Positions 34,301-45,560 of a DNA stretch of 64,000 bases are shown here, piece by piece. Positions within the stretch are counted from its first letter, which is position 1. Every line of letters starts with the position of its first letter. The notes under the pieces were generated by a model. It saw nothing but the letters and a program-made list of their open reading frames with translations. It was not told the DNA's origin and did not search any database. The stretch is from Persicaria tinctoria (lineage: Eukaryota > Streptophyta > Magnoliopsida > Caryophyllales > Polygonaceae): positions 72,996,627-73,060,626 of the forward strand of contig JBANSL010000004.1 in the NCBI GenBank assembly GCA_037127255.1. The letters run 5' to 3'. The position numbers and the translations under genes are program-made.

Positions 34301-35450
34301 TGAAGTACACTCGGATTACTCGTTTACAGACGGCCATAATGATACGGGGTTAGCCGTGTGATGGTCCGATCTTCGCCAACAAGCAAGAAACTCAAAGAAA
34401 TAAGCAAGAAAGCAAGAACGCAGCAACTGGACTCAAAGAAACGATTCAAGAAAGCTCAAGATTCGTTCAAGACTCAACAAGAAACATCAAGATCAGCAAG
34501 AACTTAATGTCGACAGCAATAGGAATAACAAAGACTCGATAAAGATATATAAAGACTCGAAATTGAATGCAAGAATTGAAAGACACGACCTGATATGGAC
34601 TGAGTCGATCTATGCAGAACAAGATAAAGACCCCAGGCCTCCTCAGAGGGTAGGAACCAATACCAATGACTACACAACCCGCCTCTACAATCCGACACAA
34701 TCAAGCGGACAACTTGAAGCACCAGAAGGGGGCTTGTGGATACTAGATTCACCAAGTCTTGCGAAGTTGATGAACGGCAAAGCAAACCAAGCTAGATCAA
34801 TACCAATAGTTTCAATTGAAGAGCACAACTCTATTCAATCGACAAACACTCATTGTGTTTCACACAAAAAGAGAGAATTCTAATTCATTATAATCTGAAT
34901 TGTTCTACATGAGGGTGATCGACTTATATAGCCATCACTTAGGCCTGTTGGGCCGAAAATAATAAAAGAACTAAATAAACTAACAACTTATGGAATTAAT
35001 AAAATAACATCTAAAGTTTCCTAAAATAACTTAAGTAAAACTAATACTAAAAATAGGAATTAAACATAATGTTCAAAACATAATTAAATCCCGTCAAAAC
35101 TGTTGACAGCTCAAAGAATGGGGATTTCGTACAAGCTCTAGGTCGAATATGGAAAAACCTTCAACAGAAAAGTTGTAGATCTCTTCGTCCTCGTTCCAAC
35201 AAGATATGGCACGCCTCAATCCGATAAATATTGAATCCGTACGACCCATTTTACAGAGACGTCGAAAAGCTGTCAAATGTCCTGAACGAATGTAAACGTC
35301 ACGATGGTCAAGCTTGCTCCTTCTCCCATGGTGGAGCCTTCTTCTTCCTCTTGAGAAGGACATCATCTGAAGGTGTCTTGGATGGTCCCGCATCACATAA
35401 ATTCAAGGACGCTGCTATTAGTTGTTGAAGTTCTTGCGAGCGTAACCCTG
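34300..35450 (-). repeat. Probable LTR-retrotransposon remnant
   Basis: The sequence around 35,090-35,300 includes phrases common in plant Ty3/gypsy LTRs when read on the minus strand: TCGGATTGAGGCGTGCCATA and AAGAGATCTACAACTTTTC. A CAAGAAA-rich stretch (34,370-34,500) and an AT-rich stretch (34,940-35,090) flank it. No LTR pair, primer site or coding domain is visible, so the class is uncertain. Confidence 0.35.
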
Positions 35451-35654
35451 TTGCTGGCTCACCCGAGAGGAAAGCAGTACGTCTCCTCCTTGGTATTCCC
35501 TTCACACACCGATGTGCCTCCATCAAAGCGGAACACCTCCATCTATGGCCACGACAGTAGATTGCCCACCGTTTCCCCACCGCTTCTGAGTTGCTTCCCT
35601 GTTTCCCGTGTCGGACACCTCCAGAAATTAAAAAATGTGGTTTCCGTGCTTCCT

Positions 35655-35898
35655 AGATAATAAGTATGTAGAAGCTAAATATGTTTTTTTTTTCCAAAAT
35701 ATATTTAGTTACTATATATTTTAAATATATATATAATTCGATTTTTTTAAGATTTTTTTTTCAAATATGTTATAATAAGTATGTAGAAGCTAAATTTTTT
35801 TTCCCCAAATTAAAAAAATATATTTAGTTACTATATATTTTAAAAATATATATAATTTGATTTTTTTAATAAGTATGTATAAGCTAAATATGTTTTAT
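35655..35898 (+). repeat. AT-rich tandem duplication, about 3 units
   Basis: ATAAGTATGTAGAAGCTAAAT recurs at about 35,661, 35,774 and 35,868, each followed by T-runs and ATATATTTAGTTACTATATA. Units vary from about 94 to 113 bp. It ends at the target-site copy of the following retroposon. Confidence 0.7.
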
Positions 35899-35915
35899 TT
35901 AATTTTTTCAATGTT

Positions 35916-36184
35916 TTTTTTATTAGGTAAAAATTCGATATTCAGACAGACCTGACTCATCGATAGACCGACAAAGTCAGCAGACGACTAACCGTCAAAC
36001 GTACAACATAAAATACAGAAATACAGACAAAAAGCGAAATGAAACAAGCAGAAGAAAAACTCTACAACCAAACGGCCCAAGAAGACCAACTCTCAAGAAG
36101 CTGAGGAAGCCGCCAGAGAACGAAGTCAAACACCACTGAATAGTGACACCGCGGGCCAGCGGTACAGCAGGACTTTATCTCCTG
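35916..36184 (-). mobile_element. polyA retroposon copy E, 5'-truncated, with 17-bp TSD
   Basis: TTAATTTTTTCAATGTT occurs exactly at 35,899-35,915 and 36,185-36,201. The 269-bp insert, read on the minus strand, ends with the family tail: a GTCTGCTGAC/GTCGG hairpin, then ATCGA...GTCAG with CTGA...ATCGA, then CGAATTTTTACCTAAT and As. Polarity, A-tail and TSD length show insertion by LINE machinery. It is the shortest copy in the window with defined ends. Confidence 0.88.
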
Positions 36185-36742
36185 TTAATTTTTTCAATGT
36201 TGATTTAGAGGTGAAATATTTGTATGAGACGGGGGTCTGGGGCAGAAAATTTGCTCCGGAGGATAAGTGGGTCTCACGGTATTTGTCAATAGTGATTACG
36301 GAGTAGTGAAGTACAGTTAACACTTGAGTCAACGAAATGGGCAGCTGGATTTTTGAAGTACTACTTGGTGGTGCCATCCCCGCATCCCGGAAGATGGTAC
36401 TGTACTTCTCTGATTTGGTCACGTGAGACGGAGGAAATATAGCCGTTGTAGGCTCGTGGGTAAGTCAGAGTGACACCTTGTTGTCCGTCGCAGAAACCCA
36501 TCACTCACTATTCCCAAATTTACTGAACCAACCAAACCAAACCAATCAAATAAAACGCACAAAGGGACAAAAGTTCACAAGAATATGACTTCAAAGTCCA
36601 AATTACCCTTTACAACAAACAATAATACTCTCTCCTTGAATTGGTAAATAAAGAGCGGTCATTCTGGGGTTCAAATCGGGGACCTATAGGTATTACTCAT
36701 AAGTCCTTTCCGGTGAGCCATTCTGGAATGGTTACAATAATA

Positions 36743-36977
36743 CTCCATCCGTTTATTAATAAGTGTCGTTTGACTTTTCAACACGTTTTTTAAGAAGCTA
36801 AAAACTATATAAAATATTAACTTTTTTATTAATTTTTTTAAATAATTTTAAACTTAGAACTAATATGTATAAAATTATAAAAAAAAATCAATTAAAAACA
36901 TTATATTTTATATAGTTTTTAACTGCTTAAAAAACGTACTAAAAAGTCAAACGTCAATTATTTTTGAACGGAGATAG
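36743..36977. mobile_element. Stowaway-type MITE
   Basis: 235 bp starting CTCCATCCGTTTATTAATA and ending GAACGGAGATAG, flanked by TA. The arms contain GTCGTTTGACTTTTC and its near complement. The interior is AT-rich without a gene. Confidence 0.88.
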
Positions 36978-37045
36978 TACCAATCAAGTCCTCTCTACCA
37001 ACACCACCTAACCTAACAATTCAGCTACCCAAACTGTCTCCGGCC

Positions 37046-37372
37046 TCAAGCCGGAGAGTGGTGAGCCGTCGGGTCAGCCGACGACTGGACGTCGGGCCCC
37101 ACCCGGCATCCTTCCAGCATGAACACAATGTCCGCCATTGTGGGTCGGTCCATCGGATCCGGGGCGGTGCATAACAATCCGACCTTGATCCCCAGCAAGA
37201 ACTCCTCCCACTCGGATGATTCCGGATCCAATTCGAGCAATCCGGGCTCCAGGAGCTCTGTGATCTGCCCTTTCTGGAGCTGCTTTTTGACCCATTTCAC
37301 AATGTCTTCATCTTGGGTAAACGTCAAGGGCCTTTTCCCTGCCAGGAGCTCCAGTAGAATGATTTCGATGCT
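37046..37372 (-). pseudogene. 3' end of an LRR receptor-like kinase gene (kinase C-lobe)
   Basis: The frame encodes the end of a receptor kinase: LLELLAGKRPLTFTQDEDIVKWVKKQ, then ELLEPGLLELDPESSEWEEF, then VGLLCTAPDPMDRPTMADIVFMLEGCRVGPDVQSSADPT and a natural-looking stop at 37,046. This matches subdomains IX-XI and the tail of the At4g36180-like LRR-RLK group, plasma-membrane Ser/Thr kinases. The conserved Arg of subdomain XI (DRPTM) is present. Upstream the gene stops abruptly at a hAT end (CAGGG at 37,373). The LRR ectodomain, membrane helix and catalytic loop are absent from the remaining window, so the upstream part was lost or moved. Just before the break SFG of the family reads SIE. 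Confidence 0.9.
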
Positions 37373-37418
37373 CAGGGTCGGACCTGAGATTTCCAATGCC
37401 CGAGGCGAAATTTAAAAA
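37373..37418. mobile_element. Left end of a hAT element, same family as 9,825-10,484
   Basis: CAGGGTCGGACCTGAG, then GCCCGAGGCGAAATTTAAAA, matches the right end of the 9.8-kb element read in reverse (CAGGGCCGGACTTGAG, then TTCGAGGCGAATTTTAAAA). It is directly abutted to the kinase exon. The match resumes on the far side of the MULE at 40,115 (GGCCCC...TACTAT). I could not find its other end. Confidence 0.8.
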
Positions 37419-38844
37419 GAGAAAATTTGCGGCGAAGGCGCAAATTTTTGACCAAATTAGCCAAATATACACGTTTGTGTAAAAATTGCAAAACTATACG
37501 TATTATATCTTTTAACCCTAATCTCTCTCGATCTCTCTCCACTTCCGTTCCTCCAGATCTCAGATTTGGATCTCTCTCTCCCATGGTCGCTCGCCCATGG
37601 CTACTCCAGATCTGATGCCCCGGCCCTTCTTCCCTCCCTCTCTCTTTCATCCTCGCCTTCGCCCTCTCGCTCATCGCCGAATCTGAGATTTACTTCCTCC
37701 TGCTTCATTGAGTCGCGAGTTCGACGGAGGAGCGCAAGCAGGAGACGGATCGAGAGATGGCCAGATTCGAGGCTGGAAGGGAGTTCGGTCTTCAATGGAT
37801 GGAGATCAGCAATCGCCAGAGCATCGTCCGACAACGATCGTCTGCGGCGGAGGTTTTCGAATGCATCGCCTCCCCTCACCACCACCACCATCGACGACAC
37901 CATTGAAATCGGTGCCTCCTCCACCAGCAGAAAACGCTTGTTGCCATCGGGATCGGAGGAGAGTGGCACTGGATCTGAGAGGTGCTGAATCGGAGGAGAT
38001 AGACACTCGAGAAATTTGATTCGCTCCTCCACGGCTCCACGCCTCCACCGAACCGCCGCCGCCGCTTCTCCTCACTTGCTCCGGCTCCGGCGACGAAGGC
38101 CGATCTGTGTGCGATTGGAGTCCGCTCGGCGTTCGTCTTCCTCCTTTTGTTTTGAATCTCGCAGTCGATCGTGGGAGCAGGATTGCTGACATGGTGTTCT
38201 GAATCTTCGGCATGTGAACGAGAAGCTGCACTTGGGCAGGGACGGTATATATCATCCGTGAATGAGAGATCCCGTTGAATTCATCGCCGTCAGCGCTGAC
38301 AACCGAACGAGAGCCTGAGGAACAAGATGCTGATGTTCAGCGCTGGTGGATTGGCAAAGCTGCAGGAACGAATCCATGATTCTCTCGTGGTATGAATTTG
38401 AACTTTGTTTTCCAATGCCTACTGCTACTCTCTATCGTCCACATTGTGTTGGATACTTGGTTTACACTGTCCAAACTGTTTTCTTTCTTCATAGTTGTTA
38501 AAATACTGTGACAGCTTCAAAAATTATCACAGTTGCTCCCATTCCTTAATTTTTAATTCATGTTGCATTGTTGTTGCGTGCTAGTAGTAGTACTGCGTGC
38601 TCATTGTTGGCTTTTGTTTATTTGATAGTGCTTTTTTGTATGTATGTATGGAGTAGTTAATTATGGATGGTTGAAGAATTAGTTGGAATTCTTTTTTGCT
38701 ATGGACAGTACTATGGCATCTTAGATATACATAGTAGGAATTTGCCTAATAATATGGAATTGCCGATCACTGTCTTTGTTTTCTAATCTACTGTTGCTTC
38801 TTATTTGAATATAGAAAAAAGAGCTTATGTCATTTTATACTTAT

Positions 38845-39370
38845 TTTTTAGTGTTGACATCGTTTTTATGAGTATTTTTTAGCGCTGATATCGTTTTTAT
38901 ACGTATTTTTTAACGCTGACATCGTTTTTGTCTATATTTTTTGGTGTTGACATCGTTTTTATCCGTATTTTTTAGTGCTGACATCGTTTTTAATTTGATA
39001 TTATATATGTAGGTATATATGTATGCTTGAGTCCTTACAAATTGGTTTATTTTTTAGTGTTGACATAGTTTTTATGCGTATTTTTTAGTGCTGACATCGT
39101 TTTTAATTTGATATTATATATGTAGGTATATATGTATGCTTGAGTCCTTAAAAATTGGTTTATTTTTTAGTGCTGACATAGTTTTTATGCGTATTTTTTA
39201 GTGCTAACATCGTTTTTAATTTGATATTATATATGTAAGTATATATGTATGCTTGACTCCTTAAAAATTGGTTTATTTCTTAGTGCTGACATCGTTTTTA
39301 TACGTATTTTTTTAGTGTTGACATCGTTTTCATGCATATTTTTGTGCAGGTATATATTTGCTGACATCGT
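38845..39370 (+). repeat. Minisatellite of GCTGACATCGTTTTTAT units
   Basis: About a dozen copies of (A/T)GTGCTGACATCGTTTTTA(T), spaced by GTATTTTTTA. A higher-order unit of about 114 bp containing TTTGATATTATATATGTAGG recurs at about 38,994, 39,108 and 39,221. Confidence 0.85.
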
Positions 39371-39589
39371 TTTTGCAATATAAGAGATGGATGAGGAAAG
39401 AGGTCAGCATTGTCGGCGTCGAAAAATTCTTTGTTTTAATTGTTTACCGTTATTCTTTGTTTCTCACTACCAAAAATAAAATAAAATATTCGTTTTTTTT
39501 TTTTGTAGAACACTCCTTTGTCCCTTTGTTCTCCACTTCTCCCCCTTTTATATTTTTAATGACTTAATACGTCAAATATATTGATCTTC

Positions 39590-39960
39590 GATGTCATCAT
39601 TGTCGGCGTCAGCATCCTCGTAGAGGGTGTGAGCAATGCTGACGTCAGCATTTCCAACGTCATTCTCGTCGGCGTCAGCATTCTCGTAGACGGCGTCAGC
39701 ATTGCTGATGTCAACATTCCCGTCGTCGGCGTCAGCATTGACGCGTGGAACAAAAAAACTTCCTTGTAAACGGTGTCAGCATTGACGCGCGAAAAAAAAA
39801 ACAAAAAAACCTTCATTGTAAACGGTGTCAGCATTGCTGACGTCAACATTCCCCACGTCGGCGTCAGCATTGGCGCGCGGAAAAAAAAATCATCCTTGTA
39901 AACGGTGTCAGCATTGCTGACGTCAGCATTTCCGACGATGACGTCAGCACTGACGCGAAA
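39590..39960 (+). repeat. Array of GTCAGCATT / TGACGTCA palindromes
   Basis: Irregular repeats of GGCGTCAGCATTGCTGACGT type. TGACGTCA occurs at 39,640-39,647, 39,838-39,845, 39,918-39,925 and 39,939-39,946. The 12-bp palindrome GCTGACGTCAGC occurs at 39,638 and 39,916. The minus-strand 186-codon frame is a translation of this array and not a gene. Confidence 0.85.
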
Positions 39961-40199
39961 AAAAAAAAAAAAAAAAAAAAAACCTGGCGGGGGCACAGAG
40001 GGGGCACACGGGGGAAGGGAGGGCAAATTGGGATGTATAGTTTTGCAAAATTCCCAAAATCTTGTATATTTGACTAATTTGGCCTTCATATTTGTATATT
40101 TGGCAAATCCTCCCATTTAAAAATAGGCCCCTTTACTATTTTTTAGTAATAATAAAACGAACATTGAAATATATAAAAAAAAAATATACATCTTCTTTT

Positions 40200-41435
40200 T
40201 TTCTTTTTTTTTTGATTAGGAAAAAATTCGAGGTCAGACATACCTGAACCTCGAAGGCCGATAAGTCGGCAGACGAAAAACCGTCATAAGCAACGAAAAA
40301 TACAAAAAGGTGCAAAATACAGGCAAAAAGGTTCTACAAGGCAAACCTAAACACAACTAAACCGAAAGAGATGAGGACGTAGACGAACGAACGAAGCCAA
40401 GTGCTACCCAAACGCAACACCGCGGGTCAGGGGTACATCAGGAGTGACCTGTGGGCAGTGAAGACGAACCTCCAAGGAAACAGCATCCGGGAAAAGGAGA
40501 CGCCTCGATACACACTACCACGACCCCAGCCTGTCCCGACTCCGAACAGCCAGAACCCCATCAAACGGAGAAGAGGGCCAAGACAAACCAACGAACAACC
40601 TCACACTGCATGTACAGAAAGTACCAAAAACCCTAGCGGGATAACGATAGACCCAAACTAGGGAGTAAAATTATTATTAATTTATGATATTATTTCTTAT
40701 TGAATTTTTTTTTTTTTAATAAGTTGTTCGGGTCAGCTTTGGGCCCAAGGGAAAGCCTTGGGTCCAAAGAAAGACAAACGGGCCCGAGGCAAAGGCAGAG
40801 CGGGGCAAGGAAGCCCGCTGGGCGCCATCCACCCCAGGGCCAGGGAAACCGAGGCCAACCGCCGGCAAGGTCAACTGGGCGGCACGAAATTGACCAGGCA
40901 AGCGCGGAAAGAGGGCCACCAGCGCACGAACGGAGTCGACACTGGGAGCGATCGGCAAAGGTGAGCCAGCAGGCTGAACCCCGGGAAAGAATCCGGCCAG
41001 AACCCGAGGGAGATGGGAGAAAAAAGGCCGACGGAGGAAGGGGGCAAGCAATTCCAGAACTGGCGAACCAAGCAAACTCAGAACAGAGGATCCAAGGGCT
41101 TGGCGCGGTGGTGGAAGCCGAAGGAGGAAGAAGATGGAGGCGGACGGAACGAATCCGAGAGCGACGTGAATTAATTGGCCGAAATTGGGGGTAGTCCGGC
41201 CAGAACTCCGGCGAGCCACGCTAAACCAAACCAACCACGGCCGACGACAGAAATCCGTCGAAGGGGGCTGGAGGAGGAGCCAGAGGCCGGAAGCGGCGGC
41301 GGAAGCCGGAGGAGGAGGAAGATGATGGGAAATCCGACACGGGAGCCCTGGAAACTTGACCAGAACCACGCCGGAAGATGACTCCGACAAATATGGCATG
41401 TTATATAAAGTAATTTGTCCAAATTTCAAAACCCC
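40200..41435 (-). mobile_element. polyA retroposon copy D, about 1.2 kb
   Basis: On the minus strand a GC-rich body (about 41,430-40,735) is followed by an AT-rich spacer (about 40,730-40,665) and a 460-bp 3' part. The end has hairpin GCCGA-CTTA-TCGGC, then a near-perfect hairpin (TTCGAGGTTCAG, GTATGT, CTGACCTCGAA), then TTTTTTCCTAATC and As. It shares long stretches with copy A and the layout of copy B. It lies in sequence that continues the interrupted hAT. The 248-codon minus-strand frame (40,716-41,462) is low in complexity and matches no family. The 5' boundary is approximate. Confidence 0.78.
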
Positions 41436-41629
41436 ATCACTAGCAAGATTCAAAAAAGTCAAGTCTAAGGCTAATGAAAACTACGGTAAAACACAAACAA
41501 TAATTTGCATCCAAGCACTTCTTGGTGGAGGAAAGAATGTTACCACTATCTATTTGCTTGTTCTGATAATATACTATTCAGATTACCTCTTGAATCTGTG
41601 TACTGGTAAAATCATATCGTTTTCTTGTA

Positions 41630-41772
41630 GGGTGCGTTTTCACTTGTTGTATTGCTCCGCTTTTTATTTTCGTTTTCATTTGTATGTATTGACGGGTTTC
41701 CATCTGCCGACTTATCGGCCATCGAGATTCAGGTATATCTGATCTTGAATTATTTCCTAATCAAAATTTTTT
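41630..41772 (+). repeat. polyA retroposon copy C, 3' tail
   Basis: Contains CTGCCGACTTATCGGC, then CGAGATTCAG with CTGATCTTG, then AATTATTTCCTAATC and an A/T run. This is the family tail on the plus strand. Only about 140 bp is clearly related; the 5' limit and a TSD are not found. Confidence 0.75.
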
Positions 41773-42530
41773 TTTATCTTGAGTACCTTTAACCTCTCGT
41801 TTAAATACTACAGGTTGACCATAAATACCTCAATAATGGACTTTGAGGTTAAACTTTGCCTATAACTTACTAATGGTGTACCAAATGAAAGGGTTATAAA
41901 ACTCATTAGCTTACTCATATCCGTATTTAAAAACCCCGTCACATTATGTGGCACTCATTTGCAGTTTTGGTACGTTGGTGAGCAAAACTTACTGCAATAA
42001 GCTACTATGGCACTTAAGCAACACTAAGGTTACTCATATTAGGATTATTACATGTGTGTCTTTATGACTATGTCATGATTACCTAGGTGTGAGTCTTTAT
42101 GAATATAAGGCCTACCATGTGAATTGTAGCCAGTTGAGCGCATATCTTGTCTCCATACCTTTGGTTCATGTTTATATCTCTTGTAAAAATCAACACCACT
42201 CTTTATTTGAGAAGGGTAGGCTCCAATCTCAATTTCTATTAAAAAACCCAATTTCCATGCTTAAAAAACAGTTTAATCACATAAAAACTATGAAAATGTT
42301 TATTGCGAAAAATCACCCAATTGTCACAAAATATTTACAAAACCACAATGGACCACGTAAAAGAAATAAATTACTATGTATGTTCTTGAGCCCCAAATAT
42401 GTGCAAGAAAGAAGCCACTGGCGCCATTTCTCCCCCAAAGGGCCAATTGACATAAGTTTACCAAAGGAAAAAAAATCTTTTTGTATGGGCTTGGATACTA
42501 TAGCCTCCATACAGAACGAAAAGGTGAATA
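41773..42530. other. Unassigned DNA, possibly the 5' part of the LINE
   Basis: A 167-codon plus-strand frame (42,089-42,592) runs up to the LINE endonuclease. It is basic and may include remnants of LINE ORF1, but no zinc knuckle or coiled coil is visible. Confidence 0.35.
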
Positions 42531-45500
42531 ATGAAAGTCTATTTCTGGAATGTACGTGGCGTTGGGAAGAGAACGTTTTAGACCGATGTTAATGCCATGA
42601 GAATCAACAACCACCTAAATCTTCTAATCATTGCAGAAACTAAGTCCGAAACTGTTCCAGAAGAATCAGCGTGGAGAAGCAGTGGCTTCACTAAGGCAGT
42701 TTGGTCCCCTGGGGTTGGGTGTTCTGGAGGTCTTGGAGTATTATGGAATGAGAATCATACTCTAAATGAACACATCTCAGTGAAAATCCATCTGCCCCGT
42801 ATCATTGGGATGGAATATGTGAATCATTAATGCAATTTCAAAGGAATAATTTTCTCGGTGTATGGTCCCCCCCCCCCCCCCCACGAGAAAGACAAGAATG
42901 TTTTTTGGGAAATACTTATTGAACCCATAACAAACGAAAAACTCCCATGCTTAGTAATTGGTGATCTGAATGAAATCAGTCGAGTTGTGAGAAAAGGGGT
43001 GGAGGGGTGCCTTCTCTTGCTAGGTTTAATAGACTAAACCAGTTTAAGAATACATGCTCACTAATAGAGATTCCATGGTTAGGAAATAAGTTTACATGGA
43101 GAAAGAAACAATATGGAGAAGATAATATTCTAGAGAAACTAGATAGAGTATTAGTTCATCAATAATTTCTAGATGTATTCCCTAACATAAGTACACTAAA
43201 TGGTGCATTCTCGACGTCAAATCACTGTCCTATTTTTGTTCAACTAATGTCGAAAGACATATTTAAACCCCCACTATTCAAGATGGAGAACATTTGGTTT
43301 CATAGACCAGATTTCAAGAACATAGTGAAACAATCTTGGAGAGCAAATTGCTCTGGGTCAACTATGTTTAGAATAATGCATAAAACTAAAATTCTTAAAA
43401 AGAAGGCAAAAGTGTGGAACAAGAACACATTTGGAAATATTTTTCGTCAACTAGCGGAAGTGGAACAAGAATTGATTAGGATCCAAGCAGATATAGACGG
43501 CCGAGAGAACAAGGATACAATAACCAAGGAAAATAATCTAATTCAAAAGAAAGAGAAATTGTTGATGTTCCAGAAGGAGTATTGGAGTCAACGGGCAAAA
43601 TCTAAACATCTTAGACTATCAGATACGAATACAGCTTATTTCCATAGGGTGGCATTGGGAAGACAAAATATAAAATATATCGGAAGTATTGCATCCTCTG
43701 GAGGAACCGTTATAGTAGGGGAGGAGAATGTAAGGGGAGAAATAAAAAACGAGTTTGCAAAACGGTTCACTAAAGAACCAATCAATCTAATTCTCATGAC
43801 ATCCTACATTCAAATGCTTCCAAGGTTAGTGACTGATGAGGATAATTGCTTACTCGTCTCACCGCCTACAAATGGGGAGATTAAGAATGTGGTCTTTAAT
43901 CTAGGCTACAAAAAATCATCAGGGCCAGACGGCATAACAACATAGTTTTACAGAACCTACTGGGAAATCGTCGGTCTGGATATTATCCAGACCGTTAAAG
44001 CATTTTTTCATACGGGAAATTTTTTGAGACAAATTAATCATACCTTTATTTCCTTATCTCCAAAATGTGACAATCCGCTTAAAACAATGGACTATAGACC
44101 CATTAGTCTATGCACTACAATCTACAAGGTAATTTCAAAATTACTTACATAAAGACTAAAAAAAGTAATGAGCAAGTTAATACACCCTCTTCAAGGCGCG
44201 TTTGTGTCGGACAGAGCTATTCAAGACAATGTACTAATTGTGCTGCGATTTTTCACTCTTTCAAAAGTAGGAAAGGTGTTGATGGATGGTTGGCGATAAA
44301 GTTAGACATGGAACAAGCCTACGACAGAGTTGACTGGAGCTTTACTGAGCTAGTCCTTAAGCAATATGGATTTCACAAAAAAATTATAGAATTAGTAAGG
44401 GAGTGTGTAATACGGTCTCATTCTCTATCCTGGTTAACAATGGTCCTACGAAGGTCTTTACTCCATCTCGTGGGCTGCGTCAAGGTGATCCCTTGTCGCC
44501 ATTTCTATTTCTGTTGGGGGCAGAAGTCTTGGCTAGAAAATTAGCTTTTGAAGCAAGTCTACCGGGCAATGCTCTTGGCTTTTCCTTTGGTAGAAACTAT
44601 CCGAGAATCCCCTTTTGGCATTTGCCGGTGACATAATTATCTTTTCAAAAGGAAATCTGGCGGCATGCGCGCATGCCAAAAGGATTATCGATGAGTATTG
44701 TCAAATCTCTGGCCAGAAAATCAACTATCACAAATCAGCGTTCCAAGTCACAAGCGGCATTCCGAGGTCACGCTTCCCGGATTTGGCAGGGTGCTTAGGC
44801 ATATCCAGACAGACAAAACTGGATAAGTACCTAGGATGTCCGATTGTTAATGGAAGGGTAAACAAAACAACATTTGAAGAAATAATAACTAACACCTCAA
44901 ATCAGCTCTCAAAGTGGCGAGCCAATTCTCTGTCGCTGCAAGGAAGAGCAACACTGATCAATACAAAATTATCGTCCAAGTCACTCTATACTATGCAAAG
45001 CTTTATGTTACCAGCACAAATACATAAACAATTAGACCAAATCAATAGGTCTTTTTTCTGGAACAAAGATAGACTACATAAACCGCTTATTGGTTGGGAC
45101 AGAGTATATCGACCAAAAACGGCGGGAGGAATGGGCATCCGGAAAACTCATGACATGAATGAGGCTTTACAGTTAAAACTATTGTGCAAAATTATGGCGG
45201 AACCTAGCAACATCTGGATCAGAATCATTCAACACAAATATCTGATGACAGATCACATCCTAAATTATGAGGGCAAAGGCTCCACCTTCTGGCAATGGTC
45301 ACAATTACAAAAGTTAATTCCAACTTTTAAGTCGGGATTAATGTGGACAATAGGTAACGGCAAGACCATAAAATTCTGGCGAGACAGGTGGAATAACCTT
45401 CAGCCTCTACTACAATATTGTACCCATCCAAATATTATAGACATAAATGAGACAACGGATAAATATATAAGTAATGGAAATTGGAACATCCAAAAGATAG

Positions 45501-45560
45501 GAAATGTCCTCCCGGGTAACATGGTGGAGCAAACAAGAGCGGTACCTAACACTATCCACG
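42531..45560 (+). pseudogene. L1-type LINE ORF2 (endonuclease and reverse transcriptase), decayed and 3'-truncated
   Basis: The apurinic endonuclease starts MKVYFWNVRGVG and continues IIAETKSE, then GGLGVLWNE, then VIGDLNE. Stops occur at 42,579-42,581 and 42,828-42,830, and a run of C lies at about 42,869. The late motif SDH reads SNH (SNHCPI), a loss of catalytic Asp. A linker follows (43,247-43,945), then reverse transcriptase: KSSGPDGI, DYRPISLC, KLDMEQAYDRVDW, GLRQGDPLSPFLF. The FADD box reads FAGD at about 44,625, so one catalytic Asp is lost. The C-terminal region runs to about 45,560 (INRSFFWN, GGMGIRK, WRDRWN). The zf-RVT domain and 3' UTR are missing, and other repeat sequence follows. 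Several frameshifts separate the parts. Not functional. Confidence 0.92.

Larger units (their letters stand above)
37419..40114. mobile_element. 2.7-kb MULE (Pack-MULE-like) nested in the hAT, with 9-bp TSD
   Basis: ATTTAAAAA is duplicated at 37,410-37,418 and 40,115-40,123, splitting the hAT sequence. The ends are diverged inverted repeats sharing CCAAATTAG, CAAATATACA and TTGCAAAACTATAC (37,450-37,500 and 40,030-40,100). No transposase is present. The interior left part (37,500-38,400) is GC-rich and gene-like, with CT-rich leader sequence and possible exon-intron transitions, which suggests captured host sequence. The overlapping ORFs on both strands there (37,566-38,255) do not agree on one protein. 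Two minisatellites fill the right half. Confidence 0.88.

Noticed and set aside
36655..36735. Possible tRNA-like B box (GGGGTTCAAATCGG)
   Set aside because: Only a B-box-like match; no box A or foldable arms could be seen.
37566..38255. Several overlapping frames of 100-149 codons on both strands
   Set aside because: They compete in all registers inside the MULE and share no motif. Captured exon material is possible but no single product can be supported.
39556..40116. 186-codon minus-strand frame
   Set aside because: Translates the GTCAGCATT minisatellite into repeated MLTSAMLTP; not a protein gene.
40716..41462. 248-codon minus-strand frame in a GC-rich region
   Set aside because: Low-complexity Pro/Ser/Leu-rich translation of a retroposon body, with comparable frames in other registers and no domain.
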